Below, piece after piece: positions 41,957 through 51,266 of a stretch of DNA of 64,000 nucleotides (the stretch's first letter is position 1; each line of letters begins with the position of its first letter). A program made the translations under genes and the position numbers. The DNA lies in assembly GCF_000145235.1 (NCBI RefSeq), contig NC_014391.1:1054001-1118000 (forward strand), written 5' to 3'. Under the pieces are notes generated by a model. The model was not told the DNA's origin, ran no database searches, and saw nothing but the letters and a program-made list of their open reading frames with translations. The stretch comes from Micromonospora aurantiaca ATCC 27029. GTDB taxonomy: Bacteria > Actinomycetota > Actinomycetes > Mycobacteriales > Micromonosporaceae.

Positions 41957-43146
41957 GCGGCGACTCCCGTCAGTGGCAGGTAGACCGACACCCGGAAGCC
42001 GGCGGTGCCGCCCGTGCCGGTTGCGGCGGTTGCTCCGGTGCTGCCGGTTTGGATGGTGCCGGTTTCTACGGTGCCGCCGAGCAGGGCTACCCGCTCGGCC
42101 ATGCCGCGCAGGCCCTGGCCCGTCCCGTCCCTGCGCCCCGCGGGCGGGCCGCCGCGGCCGTCGTCCACCACCTCCAGCGCGAGCCGGCCGGGCGTGGCGC
42201 GGACCGTGACGGTGACCCGGGTGGCCTCGGCGTGGCGCAGGACGTTCGTCAACGCCTCCTGCACGACCCGGTAGACGGTGCTGCCCACGACTGCCGGCAG
42301 CGTGTCCACCGGACCTTCGATCCGCAGGTCGACAGTCAGCCCACCCCGGCGTACGCCGTCCACGAGCGCCGGGAGCCGGTCGAAGCCGGGGGCCGGTTCC
42401 CGTGGACCGGGTTCCCGGCGCAGCGTGCCGAGCGTCGCCCGCAGCTCCGCCATCGCGCTGCCGCTCACCGACCGGATGGCGGCCAGCGCGCTCTCCGCCT
42501 GCGCCGGATCGCTGTCGGCGAGCGCCTCCCGGGCGACGGCGGACTGCAACGTGATCACCGACATGGTGTGCCCGAGCGTGTCGTGCACCTCCCGGGCGAT
42601 GCGCAGCCGTTCCGCCTCGACCTGACGGGCCGCCTCCCGGTGGCGCTCCTCGTCGGCCGCGACCGCCTGCCGGACCAGCGCCGCCCGCAGCGACCTGCGG
42701 TTGCGTACCGCGTCACCGAGGGCGATGACGGCGAGCAGCAACGCCGCCTCGGAGCCGAGTTCCGTACCGACGACCACCGCGATGTCGTCGCCCTCGGCCA
42801 GCCGGGCGACCACGGACACGGCCAGCAGGCTCCCGGCCACCACGGCGGCCGGGACGACACGCCCGCGCTCGGACACCCGGTAGAGGACGGCGGCGGCCGG
42901 GGCGGCCACTCCGACGGGCGGCAGGTCCAGCGCGTAGTACCCGAGGATCACGACCGCCGTGGCGACCAGCGCCGGCAGCGGCCACCGCCTGGCGCACAGC
43001 ACCAGCCCGCCGAGCACCGCGCCGACCACGACGGCGAGCGCCGCGCCGCCGGGCGAGGGCCGGTCGGCCGCCACGGCCACCGCGACCAGGCCGAGCGTGG
43101 CCGCCGCGAGCAGCACATCGGCGCGGGTGGGCGAGGTGTCGGGCAC
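41953..43146 (-). CDS. Sensor histidine kinase, NarL/DesK class
   Basis: A 397-residue sensor with about five membrane segments in residues 10-145, HisKA_3 motif REVHDTLGHTMSV (phospho-His188) and a HATPase domain (YRVVQEALTNVLRHAEATRV, DDGRGGPP, GQGLRGMAERVALLGG). A Gly/Thr-rich insert of about 25 residues (GTIQTGSTGATAATGTGG) interrupts the HATPase between the G2 box and the last strand. GTG 43146 gives normal length. Pairs with the response regulator that follows. Confidence 0.9.
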   Translation of the reverse strand: MPDTSPTRADVLLAAATLGLVAVAVAADRPSPGGAALAVVVGAVLGGLVLCARRWPLPALVATAVVILGYYALDLPPVGVAAPAAAVLYRVSERGRVVPAAVVAGSLLAVSVVARLAEGDDIAVVVGTELGSEAALLLAVIALGDAVRNRRSLRAALVRQAVAADEERHREAARQVEAERLRIAREVHDTLGHTMSVITLQSAVAREALADSDPAQAESALAAIRSVSGSAMAELRATLGTLRREPGPREPAPGFDRLPALVDGVRRGGLTVDLRIEGPVDTLPAVVGSTVYRVVQEALTNVLRHAEATRVTVTVRATPGRLALEVVDDGRGGPPAGRRDGTGQGLRGMAERVALLGGTVETGTIQTGSTGATAATGTGGTAGFRVSVYLPLTGVAA

Positions 43147-43159
43147 GCCTTCGAGCCTA

Positions 43160-43173
43160 GGTCCGCGCGGACC
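43160..43173. promoter_or_regulatory. 14-bp palindrome upstream of the second two-component operon
   Basis: GGTCCGCGCGGACC is a perfect palindrome 14 bases upstream of the kinase GTG, also facing the divergent membrane-protein pair. A possible operator; GC palindromes of this size can occur by chance at this base composition. Confidence 0.3.
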
Positions 43174-43316
43174 CTCACCGCTGTCGTCCGCAGGCGTCAG
43201 GGACGACCCCGAGGCGTACGCCGAGAAGCGACATCCGGTCGCGCGGCCACGCGGACGACGGCCGGGGAAGGCCGACCTAGCGTCGATGGCGTCCCCGAAA
43301 CGTGAGGAGAACCCTC

Positions 43317-43871
43317 GTGGTACGCACAAGACTGACCTGGCTCGCCCTTATTGTCATGGTCTGGGCGGCAATGATGTCGTTCGGCGGGGTCGCCGCCGAG
43401 ACCGTCATGCTCTACCCGAACATCTTCAGCGACGCGCCCGCCTCGCTCGACCGGGCCCGCGAGTTCCTCGTCCACGGCGGCCCGCACGACTACTTCCCGC
43501 CGCTCGGCGCGTCGGTGATCCTCAGCAGCGTCGCCGCGACGCTGCTCACCTGGCGCGACCGCCGGCTGCGCTGGTGGGTCGCCGGCGCCACGGCCGTGTT
43601 CGTCGTCTGCGAGTTCGTGTTCTCCGCTGTCTTCTTCTGGCCGCGTAACGAGATCATGTTCGTGGACCCGGTGGGAACGCATTCGCCGGAGTACCTGCGC
43701 CAGGTCGCGGCCGAATTCGTCGCCGGTCACTGGGTGCGCTTCGCCGGAGGTGCGGTGACGGCCGTACTCGCGTTCGTCGCGCTGCTGAAGTTCGTGCGCT
43801 CGACCGCGCCGGGCTCGGCGTCGGCTCCCGCACCGACGTCGGCTTCGGTCTCGTCGCAGGTGGCGCGATGA
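43317..43871 (+). CDS. DUF1772-like membrane protein
   Basis: A 184-residue protein with four membrane segments (LTWLALIVMVWAAMMSFGG, ASVILSSVAATLLTW, WVAGATAVFVVCEFVFSAVF, FAGGAVTAVLAFVALLKFV) and an FFWPRNEIMF motif after the third. The layout resembles DUF1772/anthrone-oxygenase-like proteins. GTG 43317 follows TGAGGAG. It overlaps the next gene by 4 bases and is divergent from the histidine kinase, of which it may be a target. Confidence 0.65.
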   Translation: MVRTRLTWLALIVMVWAAMMSFGGVAAETVMLYPNIFSDAPASLDRAREFLVHGGPHDYFPPLGASVILSSVAATLLTWRDRRLRWWVAGATAVFVVCEFVFSAVFFWPRNEIMFVDPVGTHSPEYLRQVAAEFVAGHWVRFAGGAVTAVLAFVALLKFVRSTAPGSASAPAPTSASVSSQVAR

Positions 43872-44341
43872 GCGCGGGTCGCCGTACCCTCGGGTTCTCC
43901 TGGCCGGCGTTGGTTGCGCTCGCCGCGTTGGCCGCCCCGCGCGTGGCGCTGCACGACCTGGACGTCGTGCCGGAGGGCACGGTCGTGGCCGCGCTGCTGG
44001 CGGTCGGGCCGCCGCTGTGCTGGGTGGCCGCCGTGCTGTGGCGGCGGCCACCGCGCCCGTTCCTGACGATCGTGGTGATCGGGGCGCTGTACGGGGTGTT
44101 CCTGGCGGCCGGTCACCAGGTGTTCTGGGACTCGTCGCTGGGGATGGACGCGCCGGGGCTGGCCGGGCTGGAGCCGGGGGCGCGGGAGGCGTTGTTGCGG
44201 GGTGCGGCGGTGATGTCGAGCCTGGTCACCGGGACCATGGTCGGAGTGGTCGCGGGTGCGGTCGCGGTGCTGTTGTCCCGAGTGCTGCCAGCGCCGGCCC
44301 GACGTCGTGAGCAGGCCGACGCTTCTCGCCCGCTCGCCTGA
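43868..44341 (+). CDS. Small membrane protein, unknown function
   Basis: A 157-residue protein with four predicted membrane segments (FSWPALVALAALAAPRVALH, VVAALLAVGPPLCWVAAVLW, FLTIVVIGALYGVFLAAGHQ, MSSLVTGTMVGVVAGAVAVL). No motif recognised. Translationally coupled to the DUF1772-like protein, so probably a partner. Confidence 0.7.
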   Translation: MSAGRRTLGFSWPALVALAALAAPRVALHDLDVVPEGTVVAALLAVGPPLCWVAAVLWRRPPRPFLTIVVIGALYGVFLAAGHQVFWDSSLGMDAPGLAGLEPGAREALLRGAAVMSSLVTGTMVGVVAGAVAVLLSRVLPAPARRREQADASRPLA

Positions 44342-44366
44342 CTCGGTGAGTGGGCGAGATCCCAGG

Positions 44367-47300
44367 TCAGGCAGCGATCGCCCGGGCGGCGGCGTACATG
44401 TCGGCGGGCAGCGGATGCCGCAGCTCCCAGAGGATCCGCATGGGCCGGTCGCCGCTGTGCTCCCGGTACGTCATCGGACCCGCGTACAGGTACGGCGGTG
44501 CGCCCAGGTCGCGATCGGCGATCTTGGTCTCGCGGACGAACAGGTGCACCGTCGAGCCCTGCGCGACGTGGTTGACGTACCGCTGGCCGGTGGCCGAGCC
44601 TGATGAGGTGGTGCTCTGCGACTCCCACTGGAACAGCTTGTCCGTGATGGCGCGGTCGGCGTACATGGTGGTGGGGGAGTAGTGCTCCTCGGACTTCACG
44701 AGCGTGACGAAGAACAGATCCGCGCGCTCGTCGGGCAGCCACTTCACGCCCTCGCGCAGCGAGCCGGGGTTGGTCATGCCGAATGCTGCGCACGCCTCGT
44801 TGCGGCTGTAGCGGGCGTGTACCCGCAGCGGCACCCGGCCCGGGGCAGGTGGCTCGGTGACCCGATGGATGCGGTCACGGAGCACGTCGACTACCTGCGG
44901 CAGCTCGGCACAGCGCGCCGGTTCCGCCCACAGCCTCCTGAGCCGGGCGTCGCGTTCGGCCAGCGGCACCGACGACCCCCACAGGCTGAAGTGCATCATG
45001 TCGAGCAGCCGCCCGGCGGTGGGGCGCTGTCCGGCGGCGACCTGAGCGATCAGATCCAACCTGTCGACATCATCGGTGTGGAGCATCCGGCCGATGGCCC
45101 GGCTCAGGTCACGGTCGTCCGGGCCGCCTTCGTCCGGGTCGAGACCGGCGAGGCGCCGCAGCCCGGCCCAGCCGCCGATGCTCGCCGATCGGTAGACGTC
45201 CTCGATTTCCAGGCCGGTCTCGCGCAGGAAGTCGGACAGACTGACGTCACCGAGCTGCCGCAGCTCGGCCACAAGCGCGTTCTTCGACGTCGGGAGCGCC
45301 GACTTGAGGTTGGCGAGGACGATCTCCTTCGCCACCCGGTCCAGCTCGATGTGGCAGCCGCTGGGTAGCGAGGGGAAGTCCTCCCGGACGGCCGCTTCGA
45401 CCGCCCGCCGGCTGACCCCGGCGAGCGCCCGCCAGCGCATGTCGAACCGGAAGTTCGCGTGCTGACCGCCGATGAAGTCGAGCACCGTCAGGCACGGCTT
45501 GTCGTCGTCCAGCCGCAGACCGCGGCCGAGCTGTTGTAGGAAAATCGTCGCGCTCTCGGTAGGGCGCAGCATGAGGATGGTGTCGACCATCGGTAGGTCG
45601 ACGCCCTCGTTGAACAGGTCGACAGTGAAGAGCACCTTCACCTCGCGCTTGCGGAAGCGGTCGATCAGCGTGTGCTGCTCCGGCCGGTTGACCTGCGATG
45701 TCACGGCCGCCGCCGGTACACCGTGCCGGGTGAACCAGTCGGCCATGAACTCCGCGTGCCCGATGCTGACGCAGAAGCCGAGCGCGCGCATCCGCCCGAC
45801 GTCAGCGATCCGCCGGACCGCGTGCAGGATGAGCCGCGCCCGTGCGTGATTGCCGGTGTAGACGCCGTCGAGCTCGCCCTTGTCGTACCCCTGTCCGCGC
45901 TTCCACCGCACCCGCGTCAGGTCCACGTCGTCGTGCAGGCCGAAATACTGAAACGGCGCCAGCAACTGCCGTTCGAGGGCCTCCCACAGGTGCAACTCCA
46001 CCGACGCGCGGCCGTCGAACCACCGGCGCACGTCACGGCCGTCGCTCCGCTCGGGCGTCGCGGTCAGACCCAGGAGTACGCGCGGCCGAAGCCGTTCCAG
46101 CAGCGCCGTGTAGGTGGCCGCCTCGGCGTGGTGGAACTCGTCGACGATCACCATGTCGTACGCCTCGGGGTCGATCTCCCGCTGGCGCAACGACTGGATC
46201 GACGCGAAGACGTGCTTCCACCCCTGCGGCCGATCGCCGCCCACAAGCGTCTCGCCAAACGTGCCGTCGCCCATGACCTGGCGGAACACCGACCGGCTCT
46301 GCCGCAGGATCTGCTCCTGATGTGCGACGAAGAGCAGCGAGTCGACGCGGCCGGCTCGCCGGAGCCGGCGATAGTCGAGCGCCGCCACCACCGTCTTGCC
46401 GGTGCCGGTCGCCATCACCACCAGGTTGCGCCAGCGGCCGTGCACCAGGCGTTCGGCGTCGAGGTCGTCAAGAACTTCCTGCTGGTACGGGAACGGCCGC
46501 ACGTCCAGGTTCGCGATCTCAGTCGGTGCGTCGTCGGCGCGTTCCCCGCGCAACGCGACACGTAGGCGCTCGCCATCGGCTGCCGGGTCGTAGGTCTCGA
46601 ACGCCGAGTCGTTCCAGTAGTCGGCGAACGTCGCCTCGAACGTGTCGATGATGTGCGGCTGCTCCAGGTTCGAGATGCGCACGTTCCACTCCACGCCGTC
46701 GACGAGCGCGGCCTTGGAGAGGTTCGACGAGCCGACGTACGCGGTGGTGGTGCCGTTGTTCCGCCGGAACAGCCATGCCTTGGCGTGCAGGCGGGTGGTC
46801 CGCGTCTCGTAGGACACCTTGATCTCGGCACCCAGCTCGGCGAGCCGATCGAGCGCCCGCTGATCGGTGGCGCCCATGTACGTCGTCGTGATGACCCGTA
46901 CCCGACCGCCTCTGCCGACCAGCTCGGTGATCGCGGGCTCGATGATGCGCAGCCCGTGCCACTTGATGAAGGCGCAGAGCAGGTCCACCTCGTCCGCCGA
47001 CGCCATCTCGTGGCTGACCTCGTGGCCGATGCGCGGCTGGTGCCGGCCGTTGACCAGGAGCGCGCCGGTGGAAAGCGGCGTCGAGGGGCGGATCGGGAAG
47101 ACCGGTGCGGCCGGTGGGGTGGGCGGTGAGGCGATGGCGTGCAACAGACGTTGGGCGTCTGCCACCTGGTCGTCGGCGGTGACGGCGCGGGGCTCGGCCT
47201 GAGCGATGTGCGCGGCGATGCGGTTTGCCAGGTCAACCTGCCGGGCCAGCTTGTTCTCCCCGCCACCGACGCCGAGGAGCGCCCGCCGCGCGAGGCCCGC

Positions 47301-47441
47301 GATGTGCCGGGCCAGGACGTCGTGCGCGTCGGCGGCATCCAGCTTCGCATCCCGGACGAGGGCGCTATCGACATGCCTGAGCTGCGTCGCCAGCTTCTCC
47401 GTGATCAGGTGTTCGTAGATGCCCTTCTCAAGATCCCCCAC
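44367..47441 (-). CDS. PLD nuclease-like / SF2 helicase / DUF3427 protein
   Basis: A 1024-residue DNA-processing protein. Residues about 125-285 form a phospholipase-D-type nuclease domain with H219-x-K221 (RLHAKAWLF) and GSSN at 237-240. The SF2 helicase core has Walker A ATGTGKT (344-350), DEFH (434-437), LLGLTATPER, LFNEGVDLPMVD and QQLGRGLRL. The C-terminal 330 residues match DUF3427 (YSRNEACAAFG, GVKWLPDERADLFFVTLVKS, YADRAITDKLFQWESQS). Such single-gene helicase-nucleases occur often near defence genes and may cut invading DNA, but the role is unproven. GTG start. Stands alone. Confidence 0.88.
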   Translation of the reverse strand: MGDLEKGIYEHLITEKLATQLRHVDSALVRDAKLDAADAHDVLARHIAGLARRALLGVGGGENKLARQVDLANRIAAHIAQAEPRAVTADDQVADAQRLLHAIASPPTPPAAPVFPIRPSTPLSTGALLVNGRHQPRIGHEVSHEMASADEVDLLCAFIKWHGLRIIEPAITELVGRGGRVRVITTTYMGATDQRALDRLAELGAEIKVSYETRTTRLHAKAWLFRRNNGTTTAYVGSSNLSKAALVDGVEWNVRISNLEQPHIIDTFEATFADYWNDSAFETYDPAADGERLRVALRGERADDAPTEIANLDVRPFPYQQEVLDDLDAERLVHGRWRNLVVMATGTGKTVVAALDYRRLRRAGRVDSLLFVAHQEQILRQSRSVFRQVMGDGTFGETLVGGDRPQGWKHVFASIQSLRQREIDPEAYDMVIVDEFHHAEAATYTALLERLRPRVLLGLTATPERSDGRDVRRWFDGRASVELHLWEALERQLLAPFQYFGLHDDVDLTRVRWKRGQGYDKGELDGVYTGNHARARLILHAVRRIADVGRMRALGFCVSIGHAEFMADWFTRHGVPAAAVTSQVNRPEQHTLIDRFRKREVKVLFTVDLFNEGVDLPMVDTILMLRPTESATIFLQQLGRGLRLDDDKPCLTVLDFIGGQHANFRFDMRWRALAGVSRRAVEAAVREDFPSLPSGCHIELDRVAKEIVLANLKSALPTSKNALVAELRQLGDVSLSDFLRETGLEIEDVYRSASIGGWAGLRRLAGLDPDEGGPDDRDLSRAIGRMLHTDDVDRLDLIAQVAAGQRPTAGRLLDMMHFSLWGSSVPLAERDARLRRLWAEPARCAELPQVVDVLRDRIHRVTEPPAPGRVPLRVHARYSRNEACAAFGMTNPGSLREGVKWLPDERADLFFVTLVKSEEHYSPTTMYADRAITDKLFQWESQSTTSSGSATGQRYVNHVAQGSTVHLFVRETKIADRDLGAPPYLYAGPMTYREHSGDRPMRILWELRHPLPADMYAAARAIAA

Positions 47442-47559
47442 GATGGCAAGCTAGCCGCGATGAACGCCGGGCGGAAGCCGGTGCGATAGGTGTTAGGAGC
47501 CTTGTCCTGTGGCCTGTCAGATCATTGACACCTAGAGGTGAAGGTCGACGCGTTGTCCA

Positions 47560-48114
47560 TCACCGGCTCGACGCAATGGCTTTGATGCGGACCTCGAACA
47601 GCGGTGCTCCCTCCCACGTGGGCCGGAGCCATCCGGCCGGTTGCCAACCCCAGGAGTCATACGCCTGCTGGGCGGCAACGTTGTCGGGTCGTACGAGCAG
47701 CGTGGCCCTTTCCTCCCGCCGCGTGCTCAGGAGCCGATCGTGGAGCGCCCGCGCGATACCCCGGCGTTGCCACGATCGCCGCACCAGCAGTTCGCAGACC
47801 GCGTATGTCCGTTGCCCGTCTTCGTCCGTGAAGCCGTCCGGTACCGGCTCGTGGATGCCGTCCCACCAATGCGAATCGGATCCGAGCGGGAAGCCGTACA
47901 CGTAGCCGACCAGATCGTCATCGACCCTGGCCGCCACCAGCTCCCAGCCTTCCCGGGGCATGTGCGCGGCGAGCTGCTGTTCGTACCGCGCGGCCGCGTA
48001 GCGCGGGCCGTCGTCGGCGTGTGCGTCGAGGTATACGTCCACAAGCTGCTCCACCAGACCGTCGGCCTCCGCTGCGGTCTGGTGCCGTAGTCGCAGATTC
48101 TCCAGCACGAGCAC
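47560..48114 (-). CDS. GNAT-family N-acetyltransferase
   Basis: A 184-residue GNAT protein. VAARVDDDLVGYVYGFPLGS is the beta4 region, YAVCELLVRRSWQRRGIARA carries the acetyl-CoA loop (R-R-G-I-A), and LLVRPDNVAAQQAYDSWGW is the closing motif. Substrate unknown. GTG 48114. Lies downstream of the XRE/APH pair, separated by 39 bp, and may be in their operon. Confidence 0.85.
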   Translation of the reverse strand: MLVLENLRLRHQTAAEADGLVEQLVDVYLDAHADDGPRYAAARYEQQLAAHMPREGWELVAARVDDDLVGYVYGFPLGSDSHWWDGIHEPVPDGFTDEDGQRTYAVCELLVRRSWQRRGIARALHDRLLSTRREERATLLVRPDNVAAQQAYDSWGWQPAGWLRPTWEGAPLFEVRIKAIASSR

Positions 48115-48153
48115 AGGATCCCACCGGGGCGGCAGTCGCTCGCCGAGAGGCTC

Positions 48154-49053
48154 TCAGGCGAGATCGGCGAATGGCTTCCAACGTAGACCGTGGTCGCCTT
48201 GGGAAACTGACTGCAATCGCTTGGCAAATTCGGCCGCGACGCTCGCCGAACTCGCGAGAAGCGGCGTGGCGGCAGCGATCATTTTGAGCTCGCGGGCTTC
48301 CCGCAGAAGCGACCAGTTGCGGTCGGACATCACGTTGTACCCGTACGCCTCTGCGAGCGCCCGATGCGCCCCGGTCTTTCCGAACCGAGCCTCGCCCACA
48401 GCGACCGCCGCCAGGTCCACCTGCCAAAGGCCAAGACAAGTGGCGTCGAAGTCGCAGAGCAGGATGCCGCCGGACGCATCCCGGAGCAGGTTGCCGACGT
48501 GTGCGTCCCCGTGGATGAGCGACTGCTCCACGCGTCGGTTGAGATCGGCGACCTGCGGCTCCAAGCGGTCGCACCACGTCATCAGATAGTCGTGGTCCTC
48601 TGCGCTCAAGCCGTCGGCATCCGCCAGGCGTCGACGCGCATCCCCGATCGGATCCCAGACGGCCAGCGGGAAGGGCGGGGGTCCGAGCGCATGAAACCGC
48701 CGCAGCGCCGAGCCGAGGTCATCCACCGTCGGAGTAGGCCCAGTGGGTGGCACGTAGGCCCATACCGAGGCGGCCAAGTCACCGACCGCAACCGGCTGCG
48801 CCACGCCAGGCGCCAGCCGGATCGTGGGCGCGTCCAGCTCGGCGAACCATCGCGCGAGCTGAACGACCTTCGTCACCCGATCCCGGAGCCGGTGCGTCCG
48901 CGCGATGCGGATGACGAGCCCGGAATCCGGCAACGCGAACACGGCGTTGTTCGTCAGCCGCAGGAGGCGGGCATCCTCGGTCGGCACCTCAAGCCCGCTG
49001 GCGATCTCCCGCATAGCGCGGGTCATCGCTTCTTCCGAGAACCGTCCGCTCAT
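48154..49053 (-). CDS. APH-family phosphotransferase
   Basis: A 299-residue kinase-fold protein: RLTNNAVFALPDSGLVIRIA, Brenner-like SLIHGDAHVGNLLRDASG and metal-binding ILLCDFDATCLG. The C-terminal helical lobe is complete. The actual substrate is not indicated. Its ATG overlaps the stop of the upstream XRE-type regulator, a coupling often found in streptomycete and Micromonospora genomes. Confidence 0.85.
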   Translation of the reverse strand: MSGRFSEEAMTRAMREIASGLEVPTEDARLLRLTNNAVFALPDSGLVIRIARTHRLRDRVTKVVQLARWFAELDAPTIRLAPGVAQPVAVGDLAASVWAYVPPTGPTPTVDDLGSALRRFHALGPPPFPLAVWDPIGDARRRLADADGLSAEDHDYLMTWCDRLEPQVADLNRRVEQSLIHGDAHVGNLLRDASGGILLCDFDATCLGLWQVDLAAVAVGEARFGKTGAHRALAEAYGYNVMSDRNWSLLREARELKMIAAATPLLASSASVAAEFAKRLQSVSQGDHGLRWKPFADLA

Positions 49054-50486
49054 ACCGTGGCCGCAGCTCGTGCGGTGAGTGTCCGATCGAATTCGGCAAC
49101 GACAGGAAGGTGGCGGTGCCGTCCGAGATCGCGCCGCAGGTTGAGCACTCGATCAACCACTCGACTGGAACTCAGCGCACGCGACTGCTCGACCACGCGC
49201 GTGCCGACAGCGACCGCCCGCTCGGGCTCATCGGCGAGGAAGAGCGCACTACACAAGCCGACCTCGTTCAGGACCATGCTGCGCACGTTCGCCGGGCCGA
49301 AGGCAATGATCGCTTCCTCGACGCTCCGTACGGCCTGAGTCGCCTGTGTCCCGGTCTGCCGGGCCATGTCGCGGTACACGCGGCCGTGCTGGGCTAGCAG
49401 TTCGCCACGGTCGTAGAAGGCCATCCAGGTCGGCTCGCGTTCGGGATCCACACGCTCGAACTGATCACTCGCGCGACCGAGGAGGGTCAGCGCGCTTCGG
49501 TGGTCGCCGAGTGCGGCTGTCGAGGCGGCCTCCGCGCCCCAGAGCAGTGCCCTCACCGCCGGGGTCGCCCGCGATCCCAGCTCTGAGTGGGCCAGCCTCA
49601 GCGCGGCCAGAGCATCGTGGTTGTGCCGAAGGTGTTGTAGCTGCTTGGCTTGCGAGTAGCGGATCAGGGCCGCCAGCGGGGCATCGTCAGCGGACATCGC
49701 GGCTCGCTCGCCGGCGGCGAAATGCCGCTGAGCGTCCGCGTGCCAGCCGGCGTCCAGCGCGGTCCAGCCGGCCAACTGACGCGCCGCCGCGACCGCCGCG
49801 ACGAGGCGGGGTGTCAGCCCGGGCGCGTGTGACCAGTCGAGCATCCCGTACACCGACTCCGCGAACCGCGCGACCTCCCGATAGAGCAGGCCGCCACCGC
49901 ATTCGTAGTCGACCGACCGGTAGAGCTCCAAGACCGCGTTCAGCCGAGAGACGTCCGCACTGCCGATAGGCCGGGGCCGGGGCTGCTCGGCAACCCCGAC
50001 CAGCCCGGCTCCTGCCGACACCGCGGCGATGCCGGCCAGGAGGGTTCGCCGACCCAGGTCTGGTGTTGCGCCGATCCCGTCGGCCGAAGCGCTGGCCGGG
50101 GAGTCTGGACCGACTGAGAACCAGAGAGACCCCGGCGGGATGCGGAGCACGGTCGCCCAATGCGTCAACCGGTCGAGATGCACCAGGGCTGGCCCGTTCT
50201 CGATCCGGCTCAACTGCGCCTGCGTGATCCCCAGCCACCCCGCGACGACGCTCTGCGGCAGCGGGCTCCGCCCGTGGTACGGGTGGTGACGGTACGCCCG
50301 GATCACCTGCCCGAGATGCCGCCGGGCCAGCGCCGTTCGTACCGGTTCACGGTCCCAGAACGAATCGGGTACGGCGGGCGGCGTGCTGAGGCGGTTGCGT
50401 TCGGCGGCCTGGCAGGGCGCGCAGCGTCCCGTGCCGTTGTCGCGCGCCAGGCGGCCGCCGCAACGGGGGCAGTTCGCAGGTGTCAC
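49050..50486 (-). CDS. XRE-type regulator with zinc knuckle and TPR-like domain
   Basis: A 478-residue protein. It opens with a zinc ribbon (C6, C9, C22, C25: NCPRCGGR, RCAPCQ). An XRE helix-turn-helix (about 60-110) follows: LPQSVVAGWLGITQAQLSRI. Then a hydrophobic segment RRTLLAGIAAVSAGAGLVGV, and a C-terminal all-helical, TPR-like half (about 190-478). The zinc knuckle ahead of the HTH is unusual. GTG 50486 has a GGCGAGG box; TTG 50492 is possible. Divergent from three small genes across a region with an inverted repeat. Confidence 0.82.
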   Translation of the reverse strand: MTPANCPRCGGRLARDNGTGRCAPCQAAERNRLSTPPAVPDSFWDREPVRTALARRHLGQVIRAYRHHPYHGRSPLPQSVVAGWLGITQAQLSRIENGPALVHLDRLTHWATVLRIPPGSLWFSVGPDSPASASADGIGATPDLGRRTLLAGIAAVSAGAGLVGVAEQPRPRPIGSADVSRLNAVLELYRSVDYECGGGLLYREVARFAESVYGMLDWSHAPGLTPRLVAAVAAARQLAGWTALDAGWHADAQRHFAAGERAAMSADDAPLAALIRYSQAKQLQHLRHNHDALAALRLAHSELGSRATPAVRALLWGAEAASTAALGDHRSALTLLGRASDQFERVDPEREPTWMAFYDRGELLAQHGRVYRDMARQTGTQATQAVRSVEEAIIAFGPANVRSMVLNEVGLCSALFLADEPERAVAVGTRVVEQSRALSSSRVVDRVLNLRRDLGRHRHLPVVAEFDRTLTARAAATV

Positions 50487-50796
50487 CGGCAACCTCGCCG
50501 TTCGCGGAGAACCTGTGTCCGAAGTCGAGCCTAACCATTCAACCCGTTCCGGAGCGGCCCGGTATACGCGCCGTGCATATCGCACGGCGTCTCGTGATGG
50601 TGACCGAGCGTATGCAGTGTGTGTGGCGGCCACGATCAGCAGGGCATGCGTCTCTTGCCGAGGAGGACTGAGGGTCAGCGCATGGCCCGGGGCGGGTGCC
50701 GGGCTCCGGTGGCACCGCGTCCCCCGATCGCGGCTCCCGCCGTCCCCGCCCGCCCCGGCGCCACTCCACGAGACCTCGACCCGGAGGCGCCCGCCG
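50487..50796. promoter_or_regulatory. Divergent intergenic region with inverted repeat, between XRE regulator and small-protein genes
   Basis: No gene is convincing in these 310 bases. CGCCGTGC (50569-50576) and GCACGGCG (50582-50589) form a perfect 8-bp inverted repeat around ATATC, adjoining GTATAC at 50562-50567. It lies about 75-100 bases from the XRE start, a reasonable place for that regulator's operator. The right half is Pro/Arg-coding-like but lacks starts with ribosome sites. Confidence 0.5.
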
Positions 50797-51027
50797 ATGT
50801 CCGCCGTACTCGCCGACTTCCCCGTCCTCACCCCGGTCACCGACGAGGATCTGCTCGTCGCCGCGCTGGCCGTGCGCGTACACGTGCCCGAGCATCGGCC
50901 GCAGGGGCCGCTGTGCCGTAGCGAGCGCGTCCCGTACCCCTGCCGGCTGGCCCGGTGGGGGAGGGCGACGCTCGCCGCGGCCGGGCTGCCCGACGAGGCC
51001 GTGGCGGACGGGACGGTGGCGTCGTGA
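50797..51027 (+). CDS. Small hypothetical protein
   Basis: A 76-residue acidic-then-basic protein (SAVLADFPVLTPVTDEDLLV, RLARWGRATLAAAGLPDEAV) with two cysteines. ATG 50797 follows CCGGAGG. Its stop overlaps the GTG of the DivIVA-like gene. No family recognised, but the same three-gene arrangement is characteristic of loci beside XRE/APH pairs. Confidence 0.65.
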   Translation: MSAVLADFPVLTPVTDEDLLVAALAVRVHVPEHRPQGPLCRSERVPYPCRLARWGRATLAAAGLPDEAVADGTVAS

Positions 51028-51266
51028 TCTACGTGACCGGGGAGCGGGTGCAGGCGTACCAGGTGCGCAGCGCATTCTTCGACACCCGCTGGCGTGGGCT
51101 GGACCCGGCGCAGGTGCACGACTACCTGTGCCGGGTCGCCGACGAGATGGACCGCCTGCACCGGGAGCTCACCACGGCGCGCACCGAGTCGGAGCGGATT
51201 CGCCAGGCGCTGCGGCAGTGGCAGTCCCGCCACAACGGCTGCCGGCGGCGCGGCCACGATGACTGA
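51024..51266 (+). CDS. Short DivIVA N-terminal-domain protein
   Basis: An 80-residue protein whose middle matches the DivIVA/Wag31 N-terminal module: FFDTRWRGLDPAQVHDYLCR then a coiled helix (DEMDRLHRELTTARTESERI). The long C-terminal coiled coil of true DivIVA is missing, so it may only dock to membranes or to a partner. Coupled to both neighbours by short overlaps. Confidence 0.75.
   Translation: MIYVTGERVQAYQVRSAFFDTRWRGLDPAQVHDYLCRVADEMDRLHRELTTARTESERIRQALRQWQSRHNGCRRRGHDD

Noticed and set aside
44367..47441. DISARM-like system, because of PLD and helicase domains
   Set aside because: The domains are fused in one protein with DUF3427; no DUF1998 protein or methyltransferase partner is adjacent.
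47442..47559. TAGGTGT / ACACCTA inverted repeat upstream of the DUF3427 helicase
   Set aside because: Short arms, far apart, and no promoter elements aligned with it; could be chance.
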